Shown: positions 36,397-45,914 of the stretch, one piece after another
How the letters are laid out: each line of letters begins with the position of its first letter
Numbering within the stretch: the first letter of the stretch is position 1
NCBI RefSeq assembly: GCF_009734425.1
Contig: NZ_CP046455.1
Span: 372,001-436,000 of the forward strand
DNA: 64,000 nt
Reading direction: 5' to 3'
Source: Corynebacterium occultum
GTDB lineage: Bacteria > Actinomycetota > Actinomycetes > Mycobacteriales > Mycobacteriaceae
Position numbers and translations under genes: made by a program
The notes under the pieces: model-generated
Databases searched by the model: none
What the model was told of the DNA's origin: nothing
Seen by the model: the letters and a program-made list of their open reading frames with translations, nothing else

Positions 36397-39108
36397 TCAG
36401 CGGTTGATGGCTTCCAGTGGGGGAGTGGCGGCGGCCTTCATTGCCGGCACCACCGAGGCCGCCATCCCGACGAGAATGGCACCGAGCATGGTCAGGGCGA
36501 TCTGTGGCCAGGGGATCTCGGGGGCGGCCATGCCCTTGGACCCGAGGACCTCCACCACCGACCAACCGGTGAAGGTACCCACCGTGATGCCGAGGGCGGC
36601 ACCGTGCACGGTCAGGATCAGTGACTCCAGCTGGATCATCCGCCGGATCTGGTTGCGGCGCACCCCCACCGCCCGGAGTGTCCCGATCTCATGGATACGT
36701 TCCGTAACGGAGAGCAGCAGGGTGTTGATGATGCCCATGGCGGCGATCACCACCGACAGGGTGAGCAGCCCGTAGATGATGGTCAGCAACTGATTGAGCT
36801 GGGTGCCCAGGGAACCGCCGAACTCCTCCCGGGACTTGATCTGCACCACCAGCAGCTCCGCCATGGTGTTGTTGAGGTTGCGGCGCAGTTCATTGGGGGA
36901 GGCCGAACCATCGGTGTCCAGGAAGACCGCCAGGCGGTTGAAGTCAGCCTCTCCACCGACCAGCTCCTGAGCCACCGAGTAGTTGATCACCATGTGGCCG
37001 AGGATGTCGACCTCGGTGTAGATCGCCTCAATGGGGACAGTCACCTCGCTGTCTGGGGCGGCGCCGAGGGCACCGACGGAGATGGTGTCACCGACCCGCA
37101 GCCCGGATTCCTGGGCGTAGGTGGCGGAGATCATCACCGCCGCCTCATTCTCCGCACTGGGTGCCCCCTCCCGGATTCCCAGATCCAGGTAGCGGCTGAA
37201 GTCATCATCAACGACGGTGGTCTGCGGATTATCCCAGTTGTTGGCCCGCAGCGGGGCGGTCATCAGGGTGCCGGCCGCAGCCACCCCACTGGTCCATTCC
37301 GCCCGTTGGGTGGTCTCCGCGGGGAGAGTCAGCCCATTACCGGAGAGGGAACGTTGTCCGGCGAGCACGGAACCGCCGAGCCCCTCCAGGATGAAGGGGG
37401 CTTTGACGGTGGACTCCACCAGACCGAAGACACTGGCCTTGGTGGTGGTGCCGATGATGCTGACCGTGGACACCAGGGCCACCGCCATCGCCAGGGAGAG
37501 TGCGGTGGCGGCGGAACGACGGGGGTTACGGGTGGTGTTGCGTCGGGCCAGGAGCCCGATGTCCTTGACCGGGGCGGTCAGCACCACCCCGAAGGTGTTG
37601 CCCACCGCGGAGATCAGGCTGGGGCCGGCGGTGGCGACCGCCAGGAAGAGCAGGACCGCACCGGCCCCGGTGAGGGAGAGTCGTTGTGAGGTGGTGATCT
37701 CGGAGTTGTTGATCGCGAAGACCAGGGCGGCGGCGATGACCGCCACGATGCCCAACCCGCTGAGCAGCCCGGCGATCAACAGCTGGATGCGACGAGGCCG
37801 GGTAGCGCGGGCGTCGGCAAGCTCCAGGGCAGAGACGGGAGGCAGCTTGCCGGCCCGGTTCGCCGGAGTGAAGGCACTGATCATGGTGACCAGCACACCG
37901 AAGGCCAGCGGCAGCACCACGGACCCCGGGGTGGGGGCGAACTCGATGGCGGTGAGATCACCGCTGCCATCGGCCAGGAAACGGGCCAGTGCGGCCACCA
38001 GCACCAGGGCGGTGAGGATACCCAGCACCGAACCGAGGAGACCGACCGCCGCGGCCTCCATGATCACCGAGAACACTATCTGCCCGGTGGAGACACCGAT
38101 GCTGCGCAACAGTGCGAATTCCCGGGTGCGTTGGCCCACGATCATGGCGAAGGTGTTGGCGATGTTGAAAGCGCCGACCAGCAAGGCGATCGCCCCGAAA
38201 ACCACCAGAATATAGCGCAGGAACTCCAGCTGCTGGGCAAACTGCCCACCGCTGCGTTCCACGATCTGCTCCGGTAACAGGGGGGTCAGCTGGGGGAAGT
38301 TGATGCCGATGTAGTTACGTACCGCCATCGGATCCTGGCCCTCGTGGACCGAGATCACGATCTGAGAGGCGTGTTCCCCGGCGGTGAACAACTCCAGGTA
38401 GCGCTCCGGGGTGAAAACCACACCCACCCAGCCGGGGGTTTCCGTGGAGGTGTCGTAGATGCCGCTGACCCGCACCCGGAGCCGATCGGTGGGAGTGAGC
38501 ACATTGATGATGTCCCCGACACCGATCTCACCCCGCTCCGCGGCAGCGGTGTTGATCATCACCTCATCCGGGCCCCCCGGACGTTTGCCGCTGTGCAACT
38601 GGGGGACCGCTCCGACGACCTGCTCGGAGGGGTAGCCGGCGAGGGGGTGGGCCCCGGAGGATCCTGTCTGCAGGGGTAACCCGTTGGTGCCGGTGACCAC
38701 GATCCCGGAGTCCCCGGCCATGCGGGTGCCACTGGGCAGGCCCGGCCCGGAACCGACCACATTAACTGCCCTGACCTGCGGCAGGTCACGGATCTGCTCG
38801 ATCACCTCGAAGGGGACGCCCTCGGGGGAACGTTGACTGCCGACCACACCGACATCCACGCCCTCCACCCCACTGTCCACCAGCGAGTTGAAGGACTTCT
38901 CCAGCGAGTTGGTCAGCATCAGGGAACCGGAGATGAAGGCGGTGGCCAGCAGAACGGAGAGCATCGTCAGCGCCAGGCGCCCCTTATTCGAGGCGACACT
39001 ACGCAGGGTGACCCGCCGCATCGGGGAACTCAGGAAGGCGCGGAGCGCCGAAGAACTAGACGACGCGCGGTGCCTGCCCTGCTGCGGAGCTGTTGGGCGA
39101 GTTGTCAC
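36397..39108 (-). CDS. ABC transporter permease, FtsX/MacB type, no adjacent ATPase
   Basis: 903 residues with two FtsX-type halves. Each half has a periplasmic MacB-like domain; about ten membrane segments are visible, with FtsX-domain blocks such as TFAMIVGQRTREFALLRSIG and NTLLLSVTERIHEIGTLRAVG (each shown near its conserved turn). Such permeases need a LolD-type ATPase, normally the neighbouring gene, but the upstream gene here encodes an unrelated Cys-rich protein and the downstream gene is regX3. It may borrow an ATPase from elsewhere. Substrate unknown; lipoprotein or lipid handling is typical of the family. The start is GTG with GAGGAGGG upstream. Confidence 0.87.
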   Translation of the reverse strand: MTTRPTAPQQGRHRASSSSSALRAFLSSPMRRVTLRSVASNKGRLALTMLSVLLATAFISGSLMLTNSLEKSFNSLVDSGVEGVDVGVVGSQRSPEGVPFEVIEQIRDLPQVRAVNVVGSGPGLPSGTRMAGDSGIVVTGTNGLPLQTGSSGAHPLAGYPSEQVVGAVPQLHSGKRPGGPDEVMINTAAAERGEIGVGDIINVLTPTDRLRVRVSGIYDTSTETPGWVGVVFTPERYLELFTAGEHASQIVISVHEGQDPMAVRNYIGINFPQLTPLLPEQIVERSGGQFAQQLEFLRYILVVFGAIALLVGAFNIANTFAMIVGQRTREFALLRSIGVSTGQIVFSVIMEAAAVGLLGSVLGILTALVLVAALARFLADGSGDLTAIEFAPTPGSVVLPLAFGVLVTMISAFTPANRAGKLPPVSALELADARATRPRRIQLLIAGLLSGLGIVAVIAAALVFAINNSEITTSQRLSLTGAGAVLLFLAVATAGPSLISAVGNTFGVVLTAPVKDIGLLARRNTTRNPRRSAATALSLAMAVALVSTVSIIGTTTKASVFGLVESTVKAPFILEGLGGSVLAGQRSLSGNGLTLPAETTQRAEWTSGVAAAGTLMTAPLRANNWDNPQTTVVDDDFSRYLDLGIREGAPSAENEAAVMISATYAQESGLRVGDTISVGALGAAPDSEVTVPIEAIYTEVDILGHMVINYSVAQELVGGEADFNRLAVFLDTDGSASPNELRRNLNNTMAELLVVQIKSREEFGGSLGTQLNQLLTIIYGLLTLSVVIAAMGIINTLLLSVTERIHEIGTLRAVGVRRNQIRRMIQLESLILTVHGAALGITVGTFTGWSVVEVLGSKGMAAPEIPWPQIALTMLGAILVGMAASVVPAMKAAATPPLEAINR

Positions 39109-39187
39109 CGGGCCCTCCTCAATCCATTGCTTAAGGCAAGTTCTTCAGCATAGCGTGAAGCAGCGCGCCGGGCATTCTCGGCGGGGA

Positions 39188-40135
39188 TCAGGACTCAAAC
39201 GGGTTTTGTTTCATGTCGGCCTTGGCCTTCTCTGTCGCGGGATGGGGGGAGTGCAGTTGGGTGGGGTCCAGACCTGCTGCGGCGACCGCTTCCCGCGCTT
39301 CACGACGCCCCCGGCAGTGTTCGGCGAGCAGCTCATAGGAGGCATCTCCCATCAGGGCGCGCAGCTCCGACTCCTGGGTGAGCCACATCGGTTCCGCCGC
39401 TGTGTGGCAGCCGGAGTCTCCGCTGCAGTACCAGTCGAAGTCCTCGCCGCCGTTGCCCCAGCCCCGGCGGTCGTATTCACCGATGACGGTGCGCAGGATC
39501 TCCTCACCGTCGGAACGTTCCTCATAATCCTCGATGCGGCGCAGCGGCAGCTGCCAGCAGACCTCCGGCTTGACGACGGTCAGTTCCTTATCCTCCGCCA
39601 CACCCCACTGGTGGATGGCGCAGCCGGCTCCGGTGCCCCAGCCTGCCCGGTTGGCGAAGATGCAGGCACCGTCCTGGAGGATGGTTTTCAGTGCCGGCTC
39701 CGGGTTGCCCTCCTCATCATCGAGTTCATCCCACACCAGCCAGGGTTCCAGCTCGGCGGGGTCAGCCTCCTCGATATAGCGCTCCGTATCGGCGGGGCGG
39801 TTCTGCCAATATTTCGGGGGCATTTCCGCGACCGCGTCATAAAGTTGATCGCGATCCTCTTCATCGGCGAGAAAAGCACCGTGGACGCAGCAGCCGACAT
39901 CAGTTTGGGCGGCGTCGATCCCGTGGCAGGCGGAAGTGCCAAAGGTGCAGTTCCAATGGGATTCCAGCCAGGTCAGGTCGATGCTGAATAGATGTTTGGG
40001 GTCCTCAGGGTTCGTGAACTCGAACCATTCGCGCGGAAAATCGGGGGCGACCTCCACCCCGGCGGCGATGGATTTCCCGGCGGGAGAGGAAGCCGGAAAA
40101 CCGAGGAAAACCTTGGTCGAACGTGGGTGATTCAC
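39188..40135 (-). CDS. Conserved Cys-rich protein (Rv0495c-like), function unknown
   Basis: 315 residues, no signal or membrane segment. About ten Cys occur in clusters: [45 protein letters not shown] and [11 protein letters not shown]. This looks like a metal or iron-sulfur site, and it recalls YkgJ-type zinc/iron-chelating proteins, but I cannot fix the family. The same gene sits upstream of ppx2 in M. tuberculosis (Rv0495c). It is divergent from ppx across a 33-base gap. Confidence 0.78.
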   Translation of the reverse strand: MNHPRSTKVFLGFPASSPAGKSIAAGVEVAPDFPREWFEFTNPEDPKHLFSIDLTWLESHWNCTFGTSACHGIDAAQTDVGCCVHGAFLADEEDRDQLYDAVAEMPPKYWQNRPADTERYIEEADPAELEPWLVWDELDDEEGNPEPALKTILQDGACIFANRAGWGTGAGCAIHQWGVAEDKELTVVKPEVCWQLPLRRIEDYEERSDGEEILRTVIGEYDRRGWGNGGEDFDWYCSGDSGCHTAAEPMWLTQESELRALMGDASYELLAEHCRGRREAREAVAAAGLDPTQLHSPHPATEKAKADMKQNPFES

Positions 40136-40168
40136 ACTTTGCCACCGTAGACCGTCTACCCTGAGGAT

Positions 40169-41098
40169 GTGCGATTAGGTGTATTGGACGTGGGCAGCAA
40201 TACTGTCCACCTCGTGGCGGTGGATGCCCGGACTGGCGGGCATCCGACCCCCATGAGTGATTGGAAGACCACTCTCCGACTGGTGGAGCTGCTCGACGAC
40301 GATGGCAACATTGATGATCGCGGTATCAAGAAGTTGACCAGTGCCGTGGGGGAGGCCTCCGAATTGGCGGTCACGCTCGGTTGCAAGGAGATCATGCCCT
40401 TCGCCACCTCCGCGGTGCGTTCGGCGACGAACTCCCATGCGGTGCTTGATCATGTCGAGAAGGAGACCGGGGTTCGCTTGGAGGTTCTCTCCGGCGAGGA
40501 TGAGGCCCGGTTGACCTTCCTGGCGGTACGCCGCTGGTACGGCTGGTCCGCTGGTCGGATCACGAACCTCGACATCGGTGGCGGCTCCCTGGAGATATCC
40601 ACCGGCTCAGATGAGGAACCGGACCTGGCCTTCTCTCTCGACCTAGGTGCGGGTCGACTGACCCACACCTGGTTCGACACTGATCCGCCAGCCCGGAAGA
40701 AGGTCAACCTGCTCCGGGACTACATTGACGCAGAGCTGGTTGATGTTTCCCGGCAGATGCGCAACCTGGGTGAGGCGAGCCTTTCGGTGGGTACCTCCAA
40801 GACCTTCCGCACCCTGGCCCGTCTGACGGGTGCGGCCCCCTCCTCAGCTGGTCCTCATGTGAAACGTACGTTGACCGCCCCCGGCCTCCGCCAGCTGATA
40901 GCGTTTATCTCCAGAATGACTGCGGCGGACCGCGCCGAATTGGAGGGAATCAGCTCTGACCGATCCCACCAGATCGTGGCGGGCGCATTGGTCGCCGAGG
41001 CCAGCATGCGTGCCCTCGGGCTGGAGAAGATTGAGATTTGTCCGTGGGCATTGCGTGAAGGCGTGATCCTGCGTCGGATCGATACGGGTTTGGATTAG
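40169..41098 (+). CDS. ppx: Exopolyphosphatase/pppGpp phosphatase family (Ppx2-like)
   Basis: 309 residues, one ASKHA-fold module: [18 protein letters not shown] (phosphate 1 loop) at the N-terminus, a second glycine loop in [12 protein letters not shown] and catalytic Glu in SGEDEARL. It releases terminal phosphate from polyphosphate or acts on guanosine pentaphosphate; short actinobacterial forms vary in which substrate they use. The start is GTG at 40169, with TACCCT (40157-40162) 6 bases upstream and no ribosome-binding site. The next gene follows after 13 bases. C. glutamicum names it ppx2. Confidence 0.92.
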   Translation: MRLGVLDVGSNTVHLVAVDARTGGHPTPMSDWKTTLRLVELLDDDGNIDDRGIKKLTSAVGEASELAVTLGCKEIMPFATSAVRSATNSHAVLDHVEKETGVRLEVLSGEDEARLTFLAVRRWYGWSAGRITNLDIGGGSLEISTGSDEEPDLAFSLDLGAGRLTHTWFDTDPPARKKVNLLRDYIDAELVDVSRQMRNLGEASLSVGTSKTFRTLARLTGAAPSSAGPHVKRTLTAPGLRQLIAFISRMTAADRAELEGISSDRSHQIVAGALVAEASMRALGLEKIEICPWALREGVILRRIDTGLD

Positions 41099-41111
41099 GA
41101 AGGACGTCGAG

Positions 41112-42380
41112 ATGAGCGACGAGAAGCAACTGACAGTGGCAGAGCTGCTGGCCCGGTCGGGGAAGAATGCCCCCACCGGTGATAAGTCGCGCCCGCGTCG
41201 CCGTCGCAGCCTGGAGGAGGGTGGCGTCTCCGTCGCAGAGTTGACCGGATCCATCCCCAAGGTCAAGGCGAAGCCTGCAGAGGCGCGACACTCCAATGTT
41301 CCAATGGACCAGGAACTGGGGGAGGGTGCTGACCCGGCAGAAAATTCCGCGGCGAAGACCCCCGCGCAGCCGAAGGCGGCCGAGACCCCGAAACCGGCTG
41401 ACCTCCCCAAGGGGGACGCCCCGAAGCCGGCCACGGCAACCCCCGCCAGCGAAAAGCAGGCTCCGGCAACCCCGCAGAAGCCATCACCGGCCGCCGCGGG
41501 GCCCGCAACTCCCGCCAAGCCAGCGGGAGGGGAGAAGAAAACCGACGTCGAGAAGCGCGCCGGGAAGTCCGGGCAGACCAGCGCCGCGGATAAGTTCGCG
41601 GCAGCTAAGGCCGCCGCCACCGCCAAGACTGCTGCCCCGGCTCAGTCCGCCACGCCGGAGAAGTCTGAAAAGCCCAGGGCCGGGGGGTTCCCTTCGGCTG
41701 ATGCCGCAACGGCGGCACCCGCTCCGGGAAGCCCGGCGGCGAAGGCTGCCACCGCTGAACCGAAGGCCACTGAGCCCAAGACCGCTGAACCCAAGACCGC
41801 TGAACCCAAGACCGTGGCGAGCAAGGACCAGCCCCTCAAAACGGCAGACCTCAGCAGCGGAAAAACTTCCCCGAGTGGGGAAGACACTCAGGTGATCGGC
41901 GCGGTGGAGGCGGATGAGCCGCTACGCCGCGGCCCCGTCACCGCTTCCGCGGCCCAGAGTGCTGCGGCGGGGGTTCCTGCGGCTCTGGCCACCGGTGTGG
42001 GCATTGCCCAGACCACCGACGCCACCGGTGAGATCCCCCTCGTCGGGGACGCTGCCCCGGTGGAGACCGAGGTGGAGGATGAGCTGGAGGATGAGCTGGA
42101 GGAGGAGCTGGAGGAGGACGAGGGTATCTCCCCGGCAGCCGTCATCGGGTTGGCTGTGGCAGGGATCATCCTCGGTATCCTGGTGTTCCTCGGCTTCGAC
42201 TACCTGTGGGGCAACTTCAACCGGGTGTTCGTCGGCATCGCTGCCCTGGTGGTCACCCTGGCGATGGTGCTGGGAACCCGGGCATTGCGCACCACCAATG
42301 ACGGACTGAGCATGACCCTGGCAGGTGCCGCTGGCCTGCTCATGAGCTTCGGCCCCGCCCTGATCATGTACCTCACCTAG
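41112..42380 (+). CDS. Disordered Ala/Pro/Lys-rich membrane protein (Rv0497-like position)
   Basis: 422 residues. Residues 1-320 are low complexity, rich in Ala, Pro, Lys and Glu, and contain four 5-residue repeats of the type AEPKT encoded by a 15-bp DNA repeat (41754-41813). An acidic stretch ([18 protein letters not shown]) follows, then three hydrophobic segments near the C-terminus (about 340-422). It should be an intracellular tail tethered to the membrane. Function unknown. It sits between ppx and proC as Rv0497 does. AAGGACG lies before the ATG. Confidence 0.8.
   Translation: MSDEKQLTVAELLARSGKNAPTGDKSRPRRRRSLEEGGVSVAELTGSIPKVKAKPAEARHSNVPMDQELGEGADPAENSAAKTPAQPKAAETPKPADLPKGDAPKPATATPASEKQAPATPQKPSPAAAGPATPAKPAGGEKKTDVEKRAGKSGQTSAADKFAAAKAAATAKTAAPAQSATPEKSEKPRAGGFPSADAATAAPAPGSPAAKAATAEPKATEPKTAEPKTAEPKTVASKDQPLKTADLSSGKTSPSGEDTQVIGAVEADEPLRRGPVTASAAQSAAAGVPAALATGVGIAQTTDATGEIPLVGDAAPVETEVEDELEDELEEELEEDEGISPAAVIGLAVAGIILGILVFLGFDYLWGNFNRVFVGIAALVVTLAMVLGTRALRTTNDGLSMTLAGAAGLLMSFGPALIMYLT
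41754..41813 (+). repeat. 15-bp coding tandem repeat (four units)
   Basis: Units starting at 41754, 41769, 41784 and 41799; the last two are identical, GCTGAACCCAAGACC. They encode [20 protein letters not shown] in the disordered part of the membrane protein. Confidence 0.85.
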
Positions 42381-42427
42381 GACCCCGGTTAAGACACCTG
42401 AGGCCCTTTCGTGGCAAGGTGGGGACC

Positions 42428-43258
42428 ATGACTTCTATCGCGGTAATCGGTGGTGGCAATATCGGTGAGGCCCTGATCTCGGGCTTCATCGCAAGTGGCA
42501 TGCCGCCGGCCAGTATCAAGGTGACCAACCGGCGCGAAGAGCGTGGCCGGGAGCTTGAGGAACGCTATGGCGTGACCGCCCTGCAGGACAATGCGCAGGC
42601 GGTCGACAGTGCTGATGTGGTGTTCCTCTGCGTCAAACCAAAGGGCATCCTCGAGATGCTGGCCGAGATCTCCGGCTCCCTGGATGACAATGACCAGGAC
42701 ACCGTCGTGGTGTCCATGGCCGCAGGCATCTCGCTTGCTGCCATGGAGGAGGCAGTTTCCGCCGGCACTCCGGTGGTGCGCGTCATGCCCAACACCCCGA
42801 TGCTGGTGCGCCAGGGCATGTGTGCCCTCGCAGCGGGCCGTTTCACCCACTCGGAGCAGATGGACACCGTCGCCGAACTGCTCCGCTCGGTCGGTGATGT
42901 CCGGGTGGTCGCGGAATCTGACATGGATGCTGTGACCGCCATGTCCGGTTCCTCCCCGGCCTACATCTACCTGGTCGCTGAGGCGCTTATCGACGCCGGG
43001 GTCAACCTAGGTCTCACCCGCGCCGCCGCCCAGGAACTGGCGGTCTCCGCCATCCACGGTGCTTCCACCATGCTCAAGGAATCCGGGGATGACCCGACCA
43101 CCCTGCGTGCCAAGGTCTCCTCCCCGGCAGGCACCACCGTGGCTGCCCTGCGGGAGCTGGAGGAATCCGGGATCCGGGGGGCCTTCTTCCGGGCTGCTGA
43201 GGCCTGCGCGGTGCGTTCCGCAGAGCTGGGGGCGCCTGCCCCTGACAGCGGAAACTAG
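42428..43258 (+). CDS. proC: Pyrroline-5-carboxylate reductase
   Basis: 276 residues. NAD(P) motif [13 protein letters not shown] at the N-terminus, FLCVKPK in the middle, the VRVMPNTP block, and the family signature spanning [14 protein letters not shown] to [12 protein letters not shown]. It makes proline from pyrroline-5-carboxylate in the cytoplasm. ATG at 42428 with AAGGTGG upstream; a GTG at 42419 is in frame but overlaps that site. Its neighbours ppx, the HTH protein and bS22 keep the mycobacterial order. Confidence 0.94.
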   Translation: MTSIAVIGGGNIGEALISGFIASGMPPASIKVTNRREERGRELEERYGVTALQDNAQAVDSADVVFLCVKPKGILEMLAEISGSLDDNDQDTVVVSMAAGISLAAMEEAVSAGTPVVRVMPNTPMLVRQGMCALAAGRFTHSEQMDTVAELLRSVGDVRVVAESDMDAVTAMSGSSPAYIYLVAEALIDAGVNLGLTRAAAQELAVSAIHGASTMLKESGDDPTTLRAKVSSPAGTTVAALRELEESGIRGAFFRAAEACAVRSAELGAPAPDSGN

Positions 43259-43512
43259 TCTCCGCACTTCCCCTTGGGGCAGGTTCTTTCCCTGCTGCCC
43301 TGAGGGGGTCATCTTCTCCCCTGAGATGGGGGAGTCCGAACATTCCCAAACGGGTGAACATGGCCGCTGCGGCTGGTGTGGAACACATATATTCGGACAC
43401 AACAGTCGCAACAGTCACATGATTCACGCTAAGCTAGGCCAAGCACGTGCGTGTCCGATCTGCAGGAGGGGAAGCCTGCAGCGCGCCACTTTGCTGAAGG
43501 GTGAGAGAATTT

Positions 43513-43704
43513 ATGGCACATGAAGACAAGGGAACCTTCCTGACCGTCGCTGAGGTGGCGGAGATCATGCGGGTTTCCAAGATGACGGTTTACCGGCTCG
43601 TACACTCCGGTGAGCTGTCGGCAGTTCGGGTGGGTCGATCCTTCCGGGTCCACGAGAAGGCCGTCAACGACTATCTCGACGCCTCCTTCTTTGAGGCTGG
43701 CTAA
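43513..43704 (+). CDS. Excisionase-family helix-turn-helix DNA-binding protein (Rv0500A-like)
   Basis: 63 residues. A winged-helix MerR/excisionase-type motif, FLTVAEVAEIMRVSKMTVYR, fills the first half, followed by LVHSGELSAVRVGRSFRVHE, the usual wing. Despite the family name there is no phage context; the same small protein lies after proC in mycobacteria (Rv0500A), so it is a chromosomal regulator of unknown targets. AAGGGTGAGAG precedes the ATG at 43513. Confidence 0.86.
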   Translation: MAHEDKGTFLTVAEVAEIMRVSKMTVYRLVHSGELSAVRVGRSFRVHEKAVNDYLDASFFEAG

Positions 43705-44105
43705 CCCCCCTGGGGTGCCGCGGTTTCCCCTGTGAACGGACCTGCAGTTTCAACATCGCCCTCAAGCTCTGAGGTGGATCGTTGGCACTGCAGGTTCCTT
43801 CATCTGGGGATCCCTTTTCCCACTGCCTGTTCCCCTGCTCAGCACCCCCGCTGAGGTTGCCTTCTGTGAGCTTGAATGCTTTATGGGACGGCAGTTACGT
43901 GGGGGGTGTTTGGATGTGGAATAGCAGAAAGCTAAGATGATACCCATTCGTGTCGATGCACGCCCAGTGCGCCGCAGTCTGAATCCCTTGCCGGGGTGAG
44001 GATTGTGGTGGGTGACGGAAGTGCACTCCGGCCACTGGCTTCGGGCCAGCTGATTGGCGATCGACAGGTTTGTACGTACAGATCTACATGAAACGAGGAA
44101 TCCCC
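43705..44105. other. Intergenic region before the bS22 gene
   Basis: 401 bases. It holds a 9-bp inverted repeat ACCTGCAGT/ACTGCAGGT (43740-43748 and 43787-43795, 38-base loop), and a likely promoter with TTGGCG (44054-44059) and TACAGA (44077-44082), 17-base spacer. No other gene is supported. Confidence 0.5.
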
Positions 44106-44207
44106 ATGGGTTCAGTCATCAAGAAGCGCCGCAAGCGCATGTCCAAGAAGAAGCACCGCAAGATGCTGCGTCGCACCCGCGTGCAGCGTCGTAAACTCGG
44201 CAAGTAA
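44106..44207 (+). CDS. Small basic ribosomal protein bS22 (AURKAIP1/Cox24-domain)
   Basis: 33 residues, more than half Lys/Arg: [20 protein letters not shown] and the end [12 protein letters not shown]. This is the actinobacterial bS22 family (Rv0500B position), a tiny protein found on the 30S subunit near the decoding site in mycobacteria. GAGGAA at 44094-44099 is well spaced before the ATG. A perfect terminator follows. Too short for many gene finders and easy to miss. Confidence 0.9.
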   Translation: MGSVIKKRRKRMSKKKHRKMLRRTRVQRRKLGK

Positions 44208-44234
44208 GTCGCTGGGGCTACACGCTTCTTTCCC

Positions 44235-44287
44235 GAAACCGCGCCCCCGCCATCCCGATTTATTTCGGGTGGTGGGGGCGCGGTTTC
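44235..44287. terminator. Terminator between bS22 and the HAD phosphatase gene
   Basis: Perfect 14-bp outer stem GAAACCGCGCCCCC (44235-44248) with GGGGGCGCGGTTTC (44274-44287), inner pairing CCATCCCGA/TCGGGTGG. Lies between convergent genes. A run of 11 G follows at 44304-44314. Confidence 0.8.
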
Positions 44288-44333
44288 GTCATGGCTGGCC
44301 CCAGGGGGGGGGGGACTCGCTTCCCCAGGGGGC

Positions 44334-45380
44334 TCAGTGCTTACGGAAGATCCGCCAGCTGCTGTAACTGAAGGCGGCGGTGGCCAGGGTGGGCAGACCC
44401 CACTTGCGTACCGCCTTGCGGACGCTGCGGTAGTCCCGAACCTCCCAGCCCTTCTCCAGGGACACCTTCTTGAGCTTCTTGTCCGGGTTGATTGCCACCG
44501 CGGTGCCCACCATGGTGAGCATGGGCACATCGTTGATGGAGTCGGAGTAGGCGGTGCACGCCGAGAGGTCGAGCTGCTCAATGGCGGCCAGCGCAGCCAC
44601 CGCATGTTTCTTACCCGGCCCATGGAGGATATCGCCGACCAGGCGGCCGGTGAACTTGCCGTCCTCCACTTCGGCGACGGTGCCCAGGGCGCCGGTGAAG
44701 CCGAAACGCTTGGCCAGGATATGGGCCAGCTGCACGGGGGTGGCGGACACCAGCCACACCTGGTGTCCGGCGTTGAGGTGCATATTGGCCAGCTCGCGGG
44801 TGCCGGGCCAGGCCTTGTCCTGCATGTGGGAGTCGACGATCTCCTCGCAGAGCTCCACCAGCTCATCCACCCGGCGGCCCTTGATGAAGGCCAGTGCCTG
44901 CTGTCGGCCCTCGGCGACATCCCCGGCGTTCTCCGAACCGGTGATCCGGAATTTCAGTTGCTTCCAGACGATGGGCATGACCTCGGAGAGCCGGAAATAA
45001 CGGCGCCGCGCCAGGCCCATGGCGAAGACGACGAGGGAGGAACCCTGGATGAGGGTGTTGTCCACATCGAAGAAGGCGGCCACCCCGACATCCTGGGGAA
45101 TATCCGGGTCGGGGGCGTTGATGCGGAAGCTGCCGGCGGCCTCGATGGACCCGGAGACGGAGTCCACCCCGGAGGAGAAGTCTCCCAACTCGATGCCGAA
45201 GGTTTCGGCCACGGCGGCCGCGGCGGCTGCCTCACCTGCCTCACGCTGGAATTCCTCGCCCAGCGGGGGCATGGCGGTCTCCTCCAGGAAGCGGCGGAGA
45301 TTGCCGCGGGTCGCGCTCCAGCTGGCGAGGAACTCCTGGGGGGAGTCGGGCAGGGAGTTCGTTTCCTTGGCGGAGCTCAC
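44334..45380 (-). CDS. HAD-IB family hydrolase (SerB1-like)
   Basis: 348 residues. HAD motif [14 protein letters not shown] near residue 100, motif II in [10 protein letters not shown] and motif III/IV in [12 protein letters not shown], with GWEVRDYRS near the end. The subfamily includes phosphoserine phosphatase-like and lyso-phospholipid phosphatase-like proteins; Rv0505c (SerB1) is the positional match. A N-terminal extension of about 95 residues precedes the HAD domain and a short hydrophobic segment lies at the C-terminus ([14 protein letters not shown]). Substrate uncertain. The start is GTG at 45380. Confidence 0.85.
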   Translation of the reverse strand: MSSAKETNSLPDSPQEFLASWSATRGNLRRFLEETAMPPLGEEFQREAGEAAAAAAVAETFGIELGDFSSGVDSVSGSIEAAGSFRINAPDPDIPQDVGVAAFFDVDNTLIQGSSLVVFAMGLARRRYFRLSEVMPIVWKQLKFRITGSENAGDVAEGRQQALAFIKGRRVDELVELCEEIVDSHMQDKAWPGTRELANMHLNAGHQVWLVSATPVQLAHILAKRFGFTGALGTVAEVEDGKFTGRLVGDILHGPGKKHAVAALAAIEQLDLSACTAYSDSINDVPMLTMVGTAVAINPDKKLKKVSLEKGWEVRDYRSVRKAVRKWGLPTLATAAFSYSSWRIFRKH

Positions 45381-45538
45381 GAGTGGACCGGGCCCTTCCT
45401 GTCGGCGATCTGGCAGCTGGCTGTCGGGCGGTGTTCCGGCACCGACTGGGTATCGTGTCTATGGTATGCCCCCTGCGGTTCAGATGCCGGAGTGCGGGCT
45501 CGTGTTGGGGGTGGGCTGAGAAAGGTGGTTTGTCGACG

Positions 45539-45787
45539 GTGGCTGTTCACATGGTGGAACTGATGGTGCGGACGGAGTGCGGTTCCTGCAAGCGGGTGGC
45601 CGCACAGATTGCGCCGGTGGTGGCTGCCGCCGGGGCGGAGCTGCTGATCCGGAATGTGGACCATGATTCCGAGCTGAACATGGAGTTCGGGGACCGGGTC
45701 CCGGTGGTGGTTATTGACGATGAGGAATTCTCCTGCTGGGAAGTTGATAATGCTGAGTTAGCACAGGCTTTGTTGTCCCAGGCGTAG
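45539..45787 (+). CDS. Glutaredoxin/thioredoxin-like small protein
   Basis: 82 residues, thioredoxin fold of the DUF836/glutaredoxin-like group. The redox Cys pair is in RTECGSCKRVA and a cis-Pro block follows in DRVPVVVIDDEEF. Cytoplasmic; a thiol reductant or regulator role is likely but the partner is unknown. It lies upstream of hemA, as Rv0508 does in mycobacteria. The start is not settled: GTG at 45539, TTG at 45530 and ATG at 45551 are all in frame, and AAAGGTGG at 45521-45528 fits 45539 best. Confidence 0.8.
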   Translation: MAVHMVELMVRTECGSCKRVAAQIAPVVAAAGAELLIRNVDHDSELNMEFGDRVPVVVIDDEEFSCWEVDNAELAQALLSQA

Positions 45788-45914
45788 GGCGAGGGTTACC
45801 TTTGATTAGTTCCATCCCCACCTGTTGGGGGTATCCTTTCGGTTGATGCGGTACCGGGTCCGCGAGAACCCGGGGGATAACTGTCAATCGCAGTTGAAAG
45901 CGGTGAACTTTAGC

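Noticed and set aside
43513..43704. Excisionase-like protein as a sign of a prophage or integrative element
   Set aside because: No integrase, attachment repeats or phage genes; the same gene occurs after proC in mycobacteria.
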